A stretch of 64,000 bases of DNA from Neobacillus drentensis (GCF_021560175.1 NZ_CP091110.1:4156501-4220500); one strand, 5' to 3'; positions 1 to 8,566 are shown, counted from the stretch's first letter. The notes: generated by a model from the letters alone, not told the origin. Program-made: numbers and translations.

Positions 1-978
1 TTTGCCTAGATCGTTTCTTCCAAGATCTACAAGCATGCGATGTTCGGCTAGCTCTTTTTCATCGTTAACTAATTCCTGCCCAATCCGTTCATCCTCTTCA
101 GCAGTTGTTCCTCTCCGTTTTGTACCGGCAATCGGATTTGAGATTACTGTATTGCCTCGTGTTTTAATTAAGCTTTCTGGCGATGAACCAATGACAGTAT
201 ATCCATTAAAGTCGATATAAAACATATACGGTGTTGGATTGGTGCTTCGATGCTTCCGATAAAGTGATAAGGGCGTACCTTGAAACGTTGATTTCATACG
301 TCTAGAGAGAACTACTTGAAAAATATCTCCTGAAAGGATATGCTCTTTTGCAGTTTCAACATTTTTAATAAACGCTTCTTTTGTTGTATCTGCTTCAAAA
401 CCACTAAAAGTATAAGGTTCCTCTTCAAAATAATAATTTGGCTTTTTTAATTCTTCTATCCTTTGCATTACTCGTTTTTCGATTATGGCTGTACTACTTT
501 TCTCTGATAATGGAAGACCGCAAATTTTCACTTTTTCTTGCTGATGATCAAAAACAATCACTTCTTCAAAAAACATAAGATGCACATCAGGCATTTCCAA
601 GCCATTTGGATATTCCTCACCAATTACTTCAAACTGTCTAATGATGTCGTAGCCAACATACCCCACTGAGCCTCCTATAAAAGGGAAATCATATTCTTCA
701 AATATCCCTTCTGGTAAAAGCTTCTTTATAACCTCTAAAGGATTTCCTTTCACTACCTGCTTTGCCCCGTCGCGATAGATAATTTCGTTCCTTTCTCCTC
801 TAGAAATGAGTTCAAAGGCAGGGTCGGTACCAATAAAAGAATACCTACCCGAGTCATTGTATTTATGAGAGCTTTCCAATAAAAATTTCTTTTTTCCGCT
901 AATCTTTTGTAAGATCGAGATGGGTGTTAATGTATCTCCTTTGATTTCTTGTATTAAACATCGATTTATTGTCTTCAT
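1..978 (-). CDS. trpE: Anthranilate synthase component I (partial, 3' end outside window)
   Basis: The 326 N-terminal residues read as the chorismate-utilising TrpE/PabB family. TrpE makes anthranilate from chorismate with glutamine or ammonia, the first committed step of tryptophan synthesis in the cytoplasm. Visible family signatures are the N-terminal LLES region, the SGDIFQVVLS stretch, and the IGSSPESL and NPIAGTKRRG segments; the catalytic C-terminus lies off the left edge. The ATG at 978 is preceded by an AGGGG-type ribosome site. The two Trp-specific T-box leaders just upstream favour TrpE over the folate enzyme PabB. The rest of a trp operon would be expected to the left, but this cannot be seen. 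Confidence 0.9.
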   Translation of the reverse strand, partial: MKTINRCLIQEIKGDTLTPISILQKISGKKKFLLESSHKYNDSGRYSFIGTDPAFELISRGERNEIIYRDGAKQVVKGNPLEVIKKLLPEGIFEEYDFPFIGGSVGYVGYDIIRQFEVIGEEYPNGLEMPDVHLMFFEEVIVFDHQQEKVKICGLPLSEKSSTAIIEKRVMQRIEELKKPNYYFEEEPYTFSGFEADTTKEAFIKNVETAKEHILSGDIFQVVLSRRMKSTFQGTPLSLYRKHRSTNPTPYMFYIDFNGYTVIGSSPESLIKTRGNTVISNPIAGTKRRGTTAEEDERIGQELVNDEKELAEHRMLVDLGRNDLGK

Positions 979-1000
979 GTCACAACCCCTTTTCGAAAAT

Positions 1001-1265
1001 AAAAAAATCGTCCTCTATACGCGCAAATAGATTGCGCATATAGAGGACGATTCTAAGACCGTGGTGCCACCTCCTTTTGGAACAGACAAACTCTGCTCCC
1101 TCATTCAGATACAGAACATATTCTGTCCGATATCCTATCCTTGTAACGGGGGAAACCGGGCGTCCCTACTAAGGTTCAAGACACCTCTCACAAGTCCATT
1201 CCACAAATTCATTCATATCGGGCTCACACCTACCCCGACTCTCTGGAAAGAATTAATTTTGTGTA
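1001..1265 (-). promoter_or_regulatory. Tryptophan T-box riboswitch, trpE-proximal copy
   Basis: On the minus strand the leader has a Stem I with AGAGAG-type elements, a specifier loop reading GAA-UGG-AC (UGG at 1196-1198, codon for Trp), and the conserved T-box GGTGGCACCAC at 1061-1071. It ends in a strong terminator hairpin at 1006-1052 followed by a run of U (1001-1007). Uncharged tRNA-Trp should pair with the specifier and the T-box, stabilise the antiterminator and let transcription enter trpE. Confidence 0.92.
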
Positions 1266-1304
1266 CTACTCTTGCTCAACGAGTTAATTATTTTAATTAA
1301 AATA

Positions 1305-1584
1305 CAAAAGGGCCCTCCATCCAAAAAGGACGGAAGACCCGTGGTGCCACCTTCATTAGCTAAAATTAGCTCACTCAACCGATATCGAAGCAAAAAAGCT
1401 TGAATATCTGTCTCTTGTAACGATGAGATCTTCGCCAAAGCCTACTGCCCATCAGGGTTCGGTTTGGAGGCTCGGAAGTCCATTCACTTGAACGTCTACA
1501 CTGATTTGCACCAACCATCAGCTCTCTTTAAGAATCCGTAAAAGTTACTACTCTTCGTCTACACCTATATGATTTGCTTTATTG
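1305..1584 (-). promoter_or_regulatory. Tryptophan T-box riboswitch, distal (upstream) copy
   Basis: A second complete T-box lies upstream in the same transcript. Its specifier is again GAA-UGG-AC (UGG at 1480-1482). The T-box core GGTGGCACCAC is at 1341-1351, followed by its own terminator hairpin (about 1313-1340) and a U-rich tail. Both copies read the same codon, so a transcript must pass two tRNA-Trp checkpoints before trpE. Confidence 0.9.
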
Positions 1585-1590
1585 ATTATT

Positions 1591-1619
1591 ATCCTATCCA
1601 ACTTCACTAAATATGTCAA
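1591..1619 (-). promoter_or_regulatory. Candidate sigma-A promoter of the trpE leader
   Basis: TTGACA at 1614-1619 and TAGGAT at 1591-1596 on the minus strand are separated by 17 bases. Transcription would start near 1584, directly before Stem I of the distal T-box. Confidence 0.7.
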
Positions 1620-1822
1620 GTGATTATTTTTTTAAAATTCGAAATTAACTTTTCTTGTATTTTTCAGCTCATTCTTACTGTCTTTATTTACCTACTTCCA
1701 TTTAAAGGATGCTTTAAACTTTGTTATTTTCAATTGAATTAGCCAATATTAACGTTAGCAAGCAAACATGGCTCTTCAGAGTGGACTGTTGAGAGCATAA
1801 ATGAAGGCGGGATAGAAGATTC

Positions 1823-3100
1823 ATGGAACATATTGAACGAATAAGCCAAAACCAAAAGGCAGCAAAGAAAAAACAATCGGCGGCTGGCCAAAAAAAACAA
1901 AGTGAAATAGCTAAACAAAAGTGGGCAATCGTCTCGCTGTCTTCCATTCCTTTAGTGATGACTTTAGGAAATTCAATGTTGATTCCTGTACTACCTTCTA
2001 TGGAAAAAGAATTATCCATCACATCCTTTCAAACCAGTATGATTATTACTGTTTATTCAATTGTTGCCATTTTTCTTATTCCAGTTGCCGGATATATATC
2101 CGACCATATTGGAAGAAAAAAAGTGATTATCCCCAGTCTGCTTATTGCGGCGATTGGCGGCTTAATTTCCTGGTGGGCTGCATGGAAGTTAACAGATGCC
2201 TATTGGCTCATTTTAGTCGGCCGGGCTCTTCAGGGAGTAGGGGCCGCAGGGGCCATGCCCATTGTACTTCCATTAGTAGGTGACATGTTTAAAAGTGAAG
2301 ATGATGTTAGCAGCTGTTTAGGACTGATTGAAACGTCTAATACGTTGGGAAAAGTTTTAAGCCCGATACTCGGGGCCTTTCTTGCAGGATTCGTCTGGTT
2401 TTTACCATTCTTTTCAATTCCAGTATTTTGTATCATTTCGGTTATCTTAATGATTTTTCTAGTTAAATGCCCAAAAAGTAGTGAAGAACCCATTCCTTTC
2501 AAACAATTTTTTACAAATATAAAAAAAACCTTTACTGAAAAAGGACGTTGGCTGTATGCCATCTTTTTTATTGGCGGTATTCTAATGCTTGTCCTGTTTG
2601 GTATTTTGTTTTACCTGTCTGAGATCTTCGAAAAAGAATATGGGATTAAGGATCTCAAAAAAGGTTTCTTTTTAGCATTACCGCTTGGTGCACTTTGTTT
2701 AGCCTCTTTTATCAGCGGAAAAATTATTAAAAAAAATAAAGTATTAATGAAATGGATCACCTTGATCAGTATTATCATCGCAGCTATCTCAATTGGTGCT
2801 CTATGGTTTTCAATTAAGCTTTGGTATATGATCACAATGTTTTTGATTACTGGCATAGGAATTGGGTTAAGCCTTCCTTGTTTAGATGCGTTAATTACTG
2901 AAGGCATCGAGAAAAAAGAACGCGGAACAATTTCCTCAATTTATAGTTCGATGCGCTTTATTGGGGTTGCCGCAGGTCCTCCACTTATTGCAGTGCTCAT
3001 GAAATACGCTAACCATTGGATTTTTATTGTTCTAAGCGGCCTCAGTATTATCGCCGCAGTGGTAACAATCTTCGCGGTAAAACCAAAAGCCGAAGCCTAG
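1823..3100 (+). CDS. MFS transporter, drug:H+ antiporter-like (DHA1) family
   Basis: A 425-residue, strongly hydrophobic protein with about 12 membrane helices after a charged, Lys/Gln-rich N-terminal tail of about 35 residues. The loop after the second helix carries the MFS signature DHIGRKK, and the fifth helix has a proline/glycine-rich stretch like antiporter motif C. This suggests proton-coupled export of a small molecule, possibly a drug; the substrate cannot be read from the sequence. It stands alone between the trp leader and the tRNA genes, with its own terminator. The long basic N-terminal tail is unusual for the family. Confidence 0.8.
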   Translation: MEHIERISQNQKAAKKKQSAAGQKKQSEIAKQKWAIVSLSSIPLVMTLGNSMLIPVLPSMEKELSITSFQTSMIITVYSIVAIFLIPVAGYISDHIGRKKVIIPSLLIAAIGGLISWWAAWKLTDAYWLILVGRALQGVGAAGAMPIVLPLVGDMFKSEDDVSSCLGLIETSNTLGKVLSPILGAFLAGFVWFLPFFSIPVFCIISVILMIFLVKCPKSSEEPIPFKQFFTNIKKTFTEKGRWLYAIFFIGGILMLVLFGILFYLSEIFEKEYGIKDLKKGFFLALPLGALCLASFISGKIIKKNKVLMKWITLISIIIAAISIGALWFSIKLWYMITMFLITGIGIGLSLPCLDALITEGIEKKERGTISSIYSSMRFIGVAAGPPLIAVLMKYANHWIFIVLSGLSIIAAVVTIFAVKPKAEA

Positions 3101-3103
3101 AGA

Positions 3104-3138
3104 AGTGCTGGGAAAAACCTCAGCACTTTTTGTTTTTT
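3104..3138 (+). terminator. Rho-independent terminator of the MFS gene
   Basis: AGTGCTG (3104-3110) pairs with CAGCACT (3121-3127) and is followed by a T-rich tail. Confidence 0.85.
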
Positions 3139-3150
3139 AAGCAAAATGCT

Positions 3151-3180
3151 GTACAAAAAAAGTAGCAACTATGATATAAT
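3151..3180 (+). promoter_or_regulatory. Candidate promoter of the tRNA pair
   Basis: A perfect TATAAT lies at 3175-3180, 23 bases before the first tRNA; a weak -35 (GTACAA) lies near 3151-3156. Confidence 0.5.
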
Positions 3181-3202
3181 ATATGTGTTCTTATTTGAAA
3201 GT

Positions 3203-3276
3203 GCGGGTGTGGTTTAATGGTAGAATTTCAGCTTCCCAAGCTGACGGCGGGGGTTCGATTCCCCTCACCCGCTCCA
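3203..3276 (+). tRNA. tRNA-Gly (anticodon CCC)
   Basis: Full cloverleaf: acceptor GCGGGTG/CACCCGC, anticodon stem TCAGC/GCTGA around loop TTCCCAA (anticodon CCC), T-arm with GGTTCGATTCC, discriminator T and an encoded CCA end. It reads GGG codons. Confidence 0.95.
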
Positions 3277-3279
3277 TAC

Positions 3280-3371
3280 GGAGAAGTACCCAAGTGGTTA
3301 TAAGGGGGCGCACTCGAAATGCGTTAGGACGGGTGACCGTTGCGTGAGTTCGAATCTCATCTTCTCCTCCA
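3280..3371 (+). tRNA. tRNA-Ser (anticodon CGA)
   Basis: A class II tRNA with a long variable arm. Acceptor GGAGAAG/CTTCTCC, anticodon loop CTCGAAA (anticodon CGA, codon UCG), T-arm AGTTCGAATCT and an encoded CCA. It is three bases from tRNA-Gly and probably co-transcribed. Confidence 0.95.
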
Positions 3372-3419
3372 TACATACAGTCTTAACACTTAGCAAGTGC
3401 TTTAATTTTGTTCATACAT

Positions 3420-3472
3420 AAAAAAGAGGTTCTTTTTAATTGGCTTATCCTATTAAAGAGAACCTCTTTTTC
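3420..3472. terminator. Bidirectional terminator between the tRNAs and the dms operon
   Basis: AAAAAGAGGTTCT and AGAACCTCTTTTT form a long hairpin with A/T runs on both sides, so it can end the tRNA transcript (+) and the dms operon (-). Confidence 0.85.
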
Positions 3473-3478
3473 TAAGTA

Positions 3479-4375
3479 TTAGGGACTTAACCATTCTGGA
3501 TTCCGTTCGTGACAAATAGGGCAGTTGTCTGCTTTTATTTGGAATGTGGAGAATGGTTTCCCGCAGTTTTTACATTCACGTATCAATAGCGGGTAGTTTT
3601 TGTATTGTTTTTTTGTAATTTCCTGTTTAATTTCTATGACGCCTTCCGGGCAGATATCCATACAATCACAACAGTTTACACACTTTTCATTGTGAACCCT
3701 TAAGGAATGATCTTCTAAAGTAAATACCTTTTGAGAACAGAAGGAAAAGCATAATTGACAAAGTGTACATTTGTCAAAATTGATTTCCACTTGATAGAAT
3801 TGATAGTCACCATAATAACGGGTTATTTTCCATTCGTTTGCTTTTACCTTCCAAGCAGCAGGTGCCAAGGATTTGGCTAACTGTTTGCCCTTTGTTTGTA
3901 AGGAAGTTAAAAAAGCTCTCCTCGACAATCCTTCATAACGTAAATCTGTTATTTGGATGGGGCTTTCTTCAAGCTGCTGCAGGATTTTGTTGGCATCAAT
4001 TAGAACATTCATCCAATCTGGATTAAGAGGGGTTCTATCTGACTCAATGGTGTTTACCCCCCTCTGTTTGTATATCAGCAATTCCTTTATCTTTGGAATA
4101 TAGTCCTCATTATAGACCAAACTATCCTTTACATATTCCCTTGACGCAAGGACACCTTCTATAGCAGAAAGCGGACAGGCAATCATACACTCTCCGCATG
4201 AATTACATTTTTTCGTATCTATACCAATGGATGTAGAAGTGATGACAAGCGCCCCAAAGTGACAGGCATCCATACAAGCCGTGCAAGTGGAGCGATCGTG
4301 TTTCTTTCTAGAACAACTTTGGGTTATTTTGGCATCTATATGCATGCTTTCAAGCCAATTAACAAGTAGCGACAT
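3479..4375 (-). CDS. Polyferredoxin with several [4Fe-4S] motifs and a C-terminal zinc ribbon
   Basis: A 298-residue soluble protein, last gene of the torD-dmsA-dmsB operon. Cysteine groups suggest four ferredoxin-type cluster sites: an irregular first (CTACMDAC), CNSCGECMIACP, CTLCQLCFSFC and CVNCCDCMDICP. A CKNCG...CPIC pair at the C-terminus looks like a zinc ribbon. No membrane helix is visible. DMSO reductase operons usually encode the membrane anchor DmsC here, so this protein probably passes electrons to DmsB in its place; that is inference. NapF/NapG-like ferredoxins are the nearest family comparison I can make. Confidence 0.75.
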   Translation of the reverse strand: MSLLVNWLESMHIDAKITQSCSRKKHDRSTCTACMDACHFGALVITSTSIGIDTKKCNSCGECMIACPLSAIEGVLASREYVKDSLVYNEDYIPKIKELLIYKQRGVNTIESDRTPLNPDWMNVLIDANKILQQLEESPIQITDLRYEGLSRRAFLTSLQTKGKQLAKSLAPAAWKVKANEWKITRYYGDYQFYQVEINFDKCTLCQLCFSFCSQKVFTLEDHSLRVHNEKCVNCCDCMDICPEGVIEIKQEITKKQYKNYPLLIRECKNCGKPFSTFQIKADNCPICHERNPEWLSP

Positions 4376-4398
4376 ATGATCACCTGCTGATATTTTTG

Positions 4399-4995
4399 TT
4401 AACTGCCAAACAACTTTGCATCCTTATGGGGTGTAATGACAAGGTTTGGATGTGTAATGGCACCACTAGGCATCCCTTTAATTTGATTGACGCTGCCATA
4501 TTTTTTTCGAAGCTCTTCAATTGGGCCAAATTCAATAGCCCGCATTGGACAGGATGCTACACACACTGGATTATCGCCTTTTTCCTGTAGATCCATACAA
4601 AAATCACATTTATTTGATTTAAACACCTTTTTATTGTATTGAGGAGATCCGTATGGACAAGCCTTAATACATAATTGCGCCCCTTGGCATACATCCTGGT
4701 CAATTGTTACCACACCGTTTTGTTTATTCTTTATAACCGCGCCGGTCGGACAGCTTGGAATGCAGGCAGCGTTCTGACAATGATTACATGAAATGGAAAA
4801 ATAATATGCTTGTATAGTTGGAAGCAATCCCTTATTGGACTGTTCAATAAAGGTTCCTTCTTCATATGAGTAAACCCTCCGGAAATTGATGCCAACGTCA
4901 AGGTTATTTTTATCTTTACAAGCCACCGTACATGCCTTACAACCGGTACAGAGGCTTTGATTAATATAAAATCCGAGCTGTTTCAAATTCCTCAC
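4399..4995 (-). CDS. dmsB: DmsB-like four-cluster iron-sulfur electron-transfer subunit
   Basis: 198 residues, closely matching the DmsB pattern of cysteine groups: CTGCKACTVAC, CNHCQNAACIPSC, CQGAQLCIKAC and CDFCMDL...C. DmsB relays electrons to the molybdenum subunit. The second cysteine of the third group is alanine (Ala106, codon 4678-4680). It aligns with Cys102 of E. coli DmsB, whose replacement is known to convert a [4Fe-4S] cluster to [3Fe-4S]. The gene lies 2 bases after dmsA and 23 bases before the polyferredoxin gene. Confidence 0.88.
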   Translation of the reverse strand: MRNLKQLGFYINQSLCTGCKACTVACKDKNNLDVGINFRRVYSYEEGTFIEQSNKGLLPTIQAYYFSISCNHCQNAACIPSCPTGAVIKNKQNGVVTIDQDVCQGAQLCIKACPYGSPQYNKKVFKSNKCDFCMDLQEKGDNPVCVASCPMRAIEFGPIEELRKKYGSVNQIKGMPSGAITHPNLVITPHKDAKLFGS

Positions 4996-4997
4996 TC

Positions 4998-7394
4998 CTA
5001 TAGTTTTTTAACTTCAATCAGGTTTGATAACTGCGGATTAGCCTTTGCTAATGCCGTCGGCCTCTGTGATGTCAGAACATTTACGGAGCCCCGTTGATCA
5101 AGTCCATTTTTATCAGGAGTATACCATGCACCTTGAGGAATTCCAGCAACTCCAGGAGTAATCCTTGGCGTGACCTTTACATCAATCAAAAGTAATCCGC
5201 GATCATTAAATACTTGTACCCGATCCCCATTTTTAATCCCTCGTTTTTCAGCATCCTTTGGATTTAACCACATCTCTTGCTTGGCTGCTTCCTCAAGCCA
5301 CTCTTGATTATCGTAGGTGGAGTGACAGCGGCGCTTATAATGCCAGCTAATCAATTGAAGTGGATACTTCTTAATAAGCGGGTCTTCTGGCCCTTCCCAC
5401 GAAGAAATGTACTTAGCAATTGCGGGTATTTCATCATGCTGGTTCATATCCCATAAGGCTTTTGAAAACAGCTCAATCTTCCCGGAAGGAGTTTCGAATG
5501 GATTTTTTTCAAAGTTATCAATTTGCTTTTTAAAACCTACTAATGGTTCACTATAGGTAAAGTGATGAACTCCTTTTTTACGAAAATCTTCAAATGCTGG
5601 GAAATTTGGGTCAAGCTCTTGTTTTGTCCTCTCGACGCTTTCCTTTACGAGATCCAGAATCGACTTTCCTTCTGTAAACCGATCCTTTAGTCCCAGCTTT
5701 TCAGCGATATCTGCAAAAACATCATATTCATTTCGGCATTCATACAGTGGATCAATGGTCTTATCCCCGAAGACCACATAATCTCCAAAACACCATGGTA
5801 CACCAATATCGTATCGTTCAAAGAAGGTCGTTCCCGGTAATAATATGTCCGCATATTTTGCACTTGGGGTCATAAAGAGATCGCTGACCACAATAAACTC
5901 TACTTTACTTTCATCCTCAATCAGTTTTCGTGTTTTATTAATATCGGCATGTTGATTTATCAGCATATTACCCGCCATATTAAAAATCATTCTAATATTG
6001 GTTTTTAACTTATCCGTTCCTTGTAATCCATCGGCAGCAGTCATTTCTGTCCCCTTTTCTACCGCAGTAGTCCAAAGAAAACAGGGAATAGAAGCTTTAA
6101 CTGGGTTTTCGTCAAAAAATGGATAAACAATATTACTGCGGCTCCAATAGCCAGTCCCAGCTGCCCAGCCTCCCAGTTTACCAACATTTCCTGTTATACA
6201 GGCCAATTGTGCGCCGCCGCGCATAAACTGTTCTCCAAATGCTTGACGCTGTGCAGCCCAGCCTTGAATCAATGCAGCAGGTTTGCTTTGAGCATAATCA
6301 CGGGCTATTTGCCGAATTTTATTAGCTGGTACGCCACAAATCCTTTCGGCCCATTCAGGAGTTTTAGGGATCCCATCCTTTTTTCCAAGTAAATAGCTTT
6401 TTAGTGATTCATCTTTCGAAACACCATCAGGCATGTGGTTCTCATCAAATCCAAGACAGTATTTATCAAGGAAAGCCTGATCGTGAAGTTTTTCACTAAC
6501 AATTACATACCCCATGGCATCCATCATCGCAGTATCTGTTGTTGGAAGAATGGGTATCCACTCATCAGCGAAAGCTATGGCAGTATCGGTATATCTAGGA
6601 TCAATTACGACTATTTTTGCCCCATTCTTCTTTGCTTGCATTAAATATTCACGATATGGTGTGGAGAAAATCATTTCAGAAGGGTTTTGCCCCCATAAAA
6701 TAATATATTTGGAATGGAGCAAAGAATCAAAGCTGCTTCCCGAGTTATTTGTTCCGTAAGTATAAGGAGTGGCAACATTACCTGCACCAGAACTGTAGTC
6801 ATTTCGGGAATTCAAATAACCGCCGGTTAGGGCTAAAAGTTTTTTGGCAGCACTCACTCCGCCATGTAATCCCCAGCATTGACCTGATGCATAGTTAACA
6901 TACCTAGATTCAGGGCCATATGTATCTCCAATTCTTTTTACTTGTGCAGCAATAGACTCAATGGCCTCTTCCCAAGAAAACCTCTCAAATTTCCCTTCGC
7001 CCCGTTTACCCACTCGTTTCATAGGGTATTTAAGACGATCAGGATGATAAAGCATGCTTCGATAGTTTCTTCCTCTGATGCATGCCCTTAGTGGAGGATA
7101 AGAGAGGTCTCCAGCCTCTTGAGTATCTGTACTAACCCGGACTACAACCCCGTCTTTTACATGGGCTTTAATGATACAACGTCCTCCGCAGTTCGTAACA
7201 CTGCAGGTTGAGATAATCGTCTCTGCATTTTCTTCTTTAGCACTTACTGGTTTATCTTCTTCGTTACGTTCGACAAGCATCTTTGTCCCTATTCCACCGG
7301 CAATGATCGGGATACCAATTGCGCTTGACCATTTTAAAAAGGTTCGTCTCTGCATTTTATTTGTCAACAAGTTCTTTAAGTGGTTTTCAGACAT
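4998..7394 (-). CDS. dmsA: DmsA-like molybdopterin oxidoreductase, Tat-exported catalytic subunit
   Basis: A 798-residue member of the DMSO reductase family. A twin-arginine signal (QRRTFLK near residue 15, then a hydrophobic stretch to about 40) indicates folded export. Cys64, Cys69, Cys73 and Cys105 would hold the FS0 [4Fe-4S] cluster. The NDYSSG motif near residue 200 supplies the probable Mo-ligating serine, as in E. coli DmsA. The C-terminus has the molybdopterin-binding INVLTSQRP segment. Likely substrates are DMSO, TMAO or a related S/N-oxide, but the sequence does not decide. It overlaps the upstream chaperone gene by 8 bases. Confidence 0.88.
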   Translation of the reverse strand: MSENHLKNLLTNKMQRRTFLKWSSAIGIPIIAGGIGTKMLVERNEEDKPVSAKEENAETIISTCSVTNCGGRCIIKAHVKDGVVVRVSTDTQEAGDLSYPPLRACIRGRNYRSMLYHPDRLKYPMKRVGKRGEGKFERFSWEEAIESIAAQVKRIGDTYGPESRYVNYASGQCWGLHGGVSAAKKLLALTGGYLNSRNDYSSGAGNVATPYTYGTNNSGSSFDSLLHSKYIILWGQNPSEMIFSTPYREYLMQAKKNGAKIVVIDPRYTDTAIAFADEWIPILPTTDTAMMDAMGYVIVSEKLHDQAFLDKYCLGFDENHMPDGVSKDESLKSYLLGKKDGIPKTPEWAERICGVPANKIRQIARDYAQSKPAALIQGWAAQRQAFGEQFMRGGAQLACITGNVGKLGGWAAGTGYWSRSNIVYPFFDENPVKASIPCFLWTTAVEKGTEMTAADGLQGTDKLKTNIRMIFNMAGNMLINQHADINKTRKLIEDESKVEFIVVSDLFMTPSAKYADILLPGTTFFERYDIGVPWCFGDYVVFGDKTIDPLYECRNEYDVFADIAEKLGLKDRFTEGKSILDLVKESVERTKQELDPNFPAFEDFRKKGVHHFTYSEPLVGFKKQIDNFEKNPFETPSGKIELFSKALWDMNQHDEIPAIAKYISSWEGPEDPLIKKYPLQLISWHYKRRCHSTYDNQEWLEEAAKQEMWLNPKDAEKRGIKNGDRVQVFNDRGLLLIDVKVTPRITPGVAGIPQGAWYTPDKNGLDQRGSVNVLTSQRPTALAKANPQLSNLIEVKKL

Positions 7395-8058
7395 TTTCTA
7401 CTGCCTCCTTTATTTCCATTAAAGATGTTAAATCAAAGATTAAAAAGTCTTCAAGAACCATGGCAGCACCTAGGTATAGGCGGCTAGTAGTATGATCCAC
7501 AACCCGTTTACAAAATTCTGGAATCCAAATCGTTAAGTGATCTTTGAGAAAGTCAATTTGACTTGATATCAGTTCCTGCACCTTTTCAATGTCTAAGGCT
7601 TGCAGACTTAACTCGATTAGAAAAATCATAAACTCAATTTCAAGGAGTAAATGATCCTCAGGCTCATTATTTTCGTGGATCGATTGCAGCCCAAATTGGT
7701 GATATAGTTCTCTGACCTGGAGCGTCCATTCTTCAAATAAAAGATGTTCCTTGCTTCGATAATACGACTCCCAGGGAGGAGCTACTAACACACCCGGATC
7801 AATAAATAACCGACAGTATTCTTCTCTTTCCGTGTTCACTTTCTCATTTGTAGTTAATTGTTCAAAAGCGTCGGCGAGAATTCTCCCACCTTCATGGAAC
7901 TCTTTTAATTCGTCAAAATTTCTCACGAGCCCCTTATTAAATAATAAATGGTGCTTGGCTGGTTCCAAGAATAAAGTATGGAGAATTTTGTAAAAGTTTC
8001 TTCTAGCTAATAAAAATGGATATAATTGATTATGTATTGAATCTTTTGTTGTTGTCAT
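7387..8058 (-). CDS. TorD/DmsD-type cytoplasmic chaperone for the molybdoenzyme
   Basis: A 223-residue, all-helical-looking protein with the TorD-family LFIDPG and VAPPWESYY segments. This family binds the Tat signal and apoprotein of DMSO-reductase-type enzymes until the molybdenum cofactor is inserted. It is the first gene of the operon and overlaps dmsA by 8 bases, which fits translational coupling to its client. Confidence 0.85.
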   Translation of the reverse strand: MTTTKDSIHNQLYPFLLARRNFYKILHTLFLEPAKHHLLFNKGLVRNFDELKEFHEGGRILADAFEQLTTNEKVNTEREEYCRLFIDPGVLVAPPWESYYRSKEHLLFEEWTLQVRELYHQFGLQSIHENNEPEDHLLLEIEFMIFLIELSLQALDIEKVQELISSQIDFLKDHLTIWIPEFCKRVVDHTTSRLYLGAAMVLEDFLIFDLTSLMEIKEAVENV

Positions 8059-8157
8059 TGCCTTCTCTCCTCATGTGTGAATTGTTGACACCAACTTCCT
8101 TCATTGTAAGCCCTTATAAATTAATCTTACCGTAATCTAGTATAGTCCGGTTGACTT

Positions 8158-8173
8158 TGTGCAATTATTCACA
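8158..8173 (-). promoter_or_regulatory. FNR/CRP-type operator upstream of the dms operon
   Basis: The minus strand reads TGTGA-N6-GCACA, one base off the palindrome TGTGA-N6-TCACA bound by Fnr of Bacillus. It is centred about 107 bases before the torD start, and a TAGATT -10-like element lies about 29 bases downstream, a spacing that fits class II activation. This suggests induction without oxygen. Confidence 0.55.
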
Positions 8174-8217
8174 TTAAATTCAAAATCCTTGATATCACAG
8201 TAACTAATATCACTTTT

Positions 8218-8245
8218 TTGGGTTATTCCTTAAAATGTGTATAAT
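8218..8245 (+). promoter_or_regulatory. Candidate promoter of the DUF6509-like gene
   Basis: A perfect TATAAT at 8240-8245 with TTGGGT 16 bases upstream (8218-8223). This places the GTG at 8237 before the transcription start, so it cannot be the start codon. Confidence 0.55.
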
Positions 8246-8278
8246 AAGAGAGTCAATAAACAGAAAAGGATGATAGAG

Positions 8279-8566
8279 TTGAACATTACAGGCCACGAAG
8301 TGGAAAAATTAGAGGATCCATTTGGTTTACTATCTGGAGACCGTTATGAGTTTTTTCTAGAGCTCGAAGTCGATGAGGAGGATGAATTGTATTCTGAGAA
8401 AGGTGTCGGTTTAAAGTGTATATTTGTACACGATGAAAGCGGAGATAAAATAACCAGCTATCACTTATTTGAACGCGGGACTGAAAAGGTACTCGATTTT
8501 GAATTAGAGGAAGATGAAGAAGGGTTAGTTTTATCTTACTGTATAAACATTGTAGAAAACGAATAA
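8279..8566 (+). CDS. Small acidic protein, DUF6509-like
   Basis: 95 residues beginning NITGHEVEKLEDPFG, very rich in Glu and Asp (for example EVDEEDELYSEKG). I recall this as the uncharacterised DUF6509 family of Bacillaceae; the function is unknown. The TTG at 8279 is chosen because AAAAGGA ends 8 bases upstream and the family starts at this residue. The ATG at 8270 overlaps the ribosome site, and the GTG at 8237 lies in the promoter. Confidence 0.7.
   Translation: MNITGHEVEKLEDPFGLLSGDRYEFFLELEVDEEDELYSEKGVGLKCIFVHDESGDKITSYHLFERGTEKVLDFELEEDEEGLVLSYCINIVENE

Noticed and set aside
1061..1438. ORFs on both strands within the trp leader
   Set aside because: They lie inside two complete T-box riboswitches and have no ribosome sites or family similarity.
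3191..3376. Minus-strand ORF of 61 codons
   Set aside because: It is antisense to the tRNA-Gly and tRNA-Ser genes and is a common false call over tRNAs.
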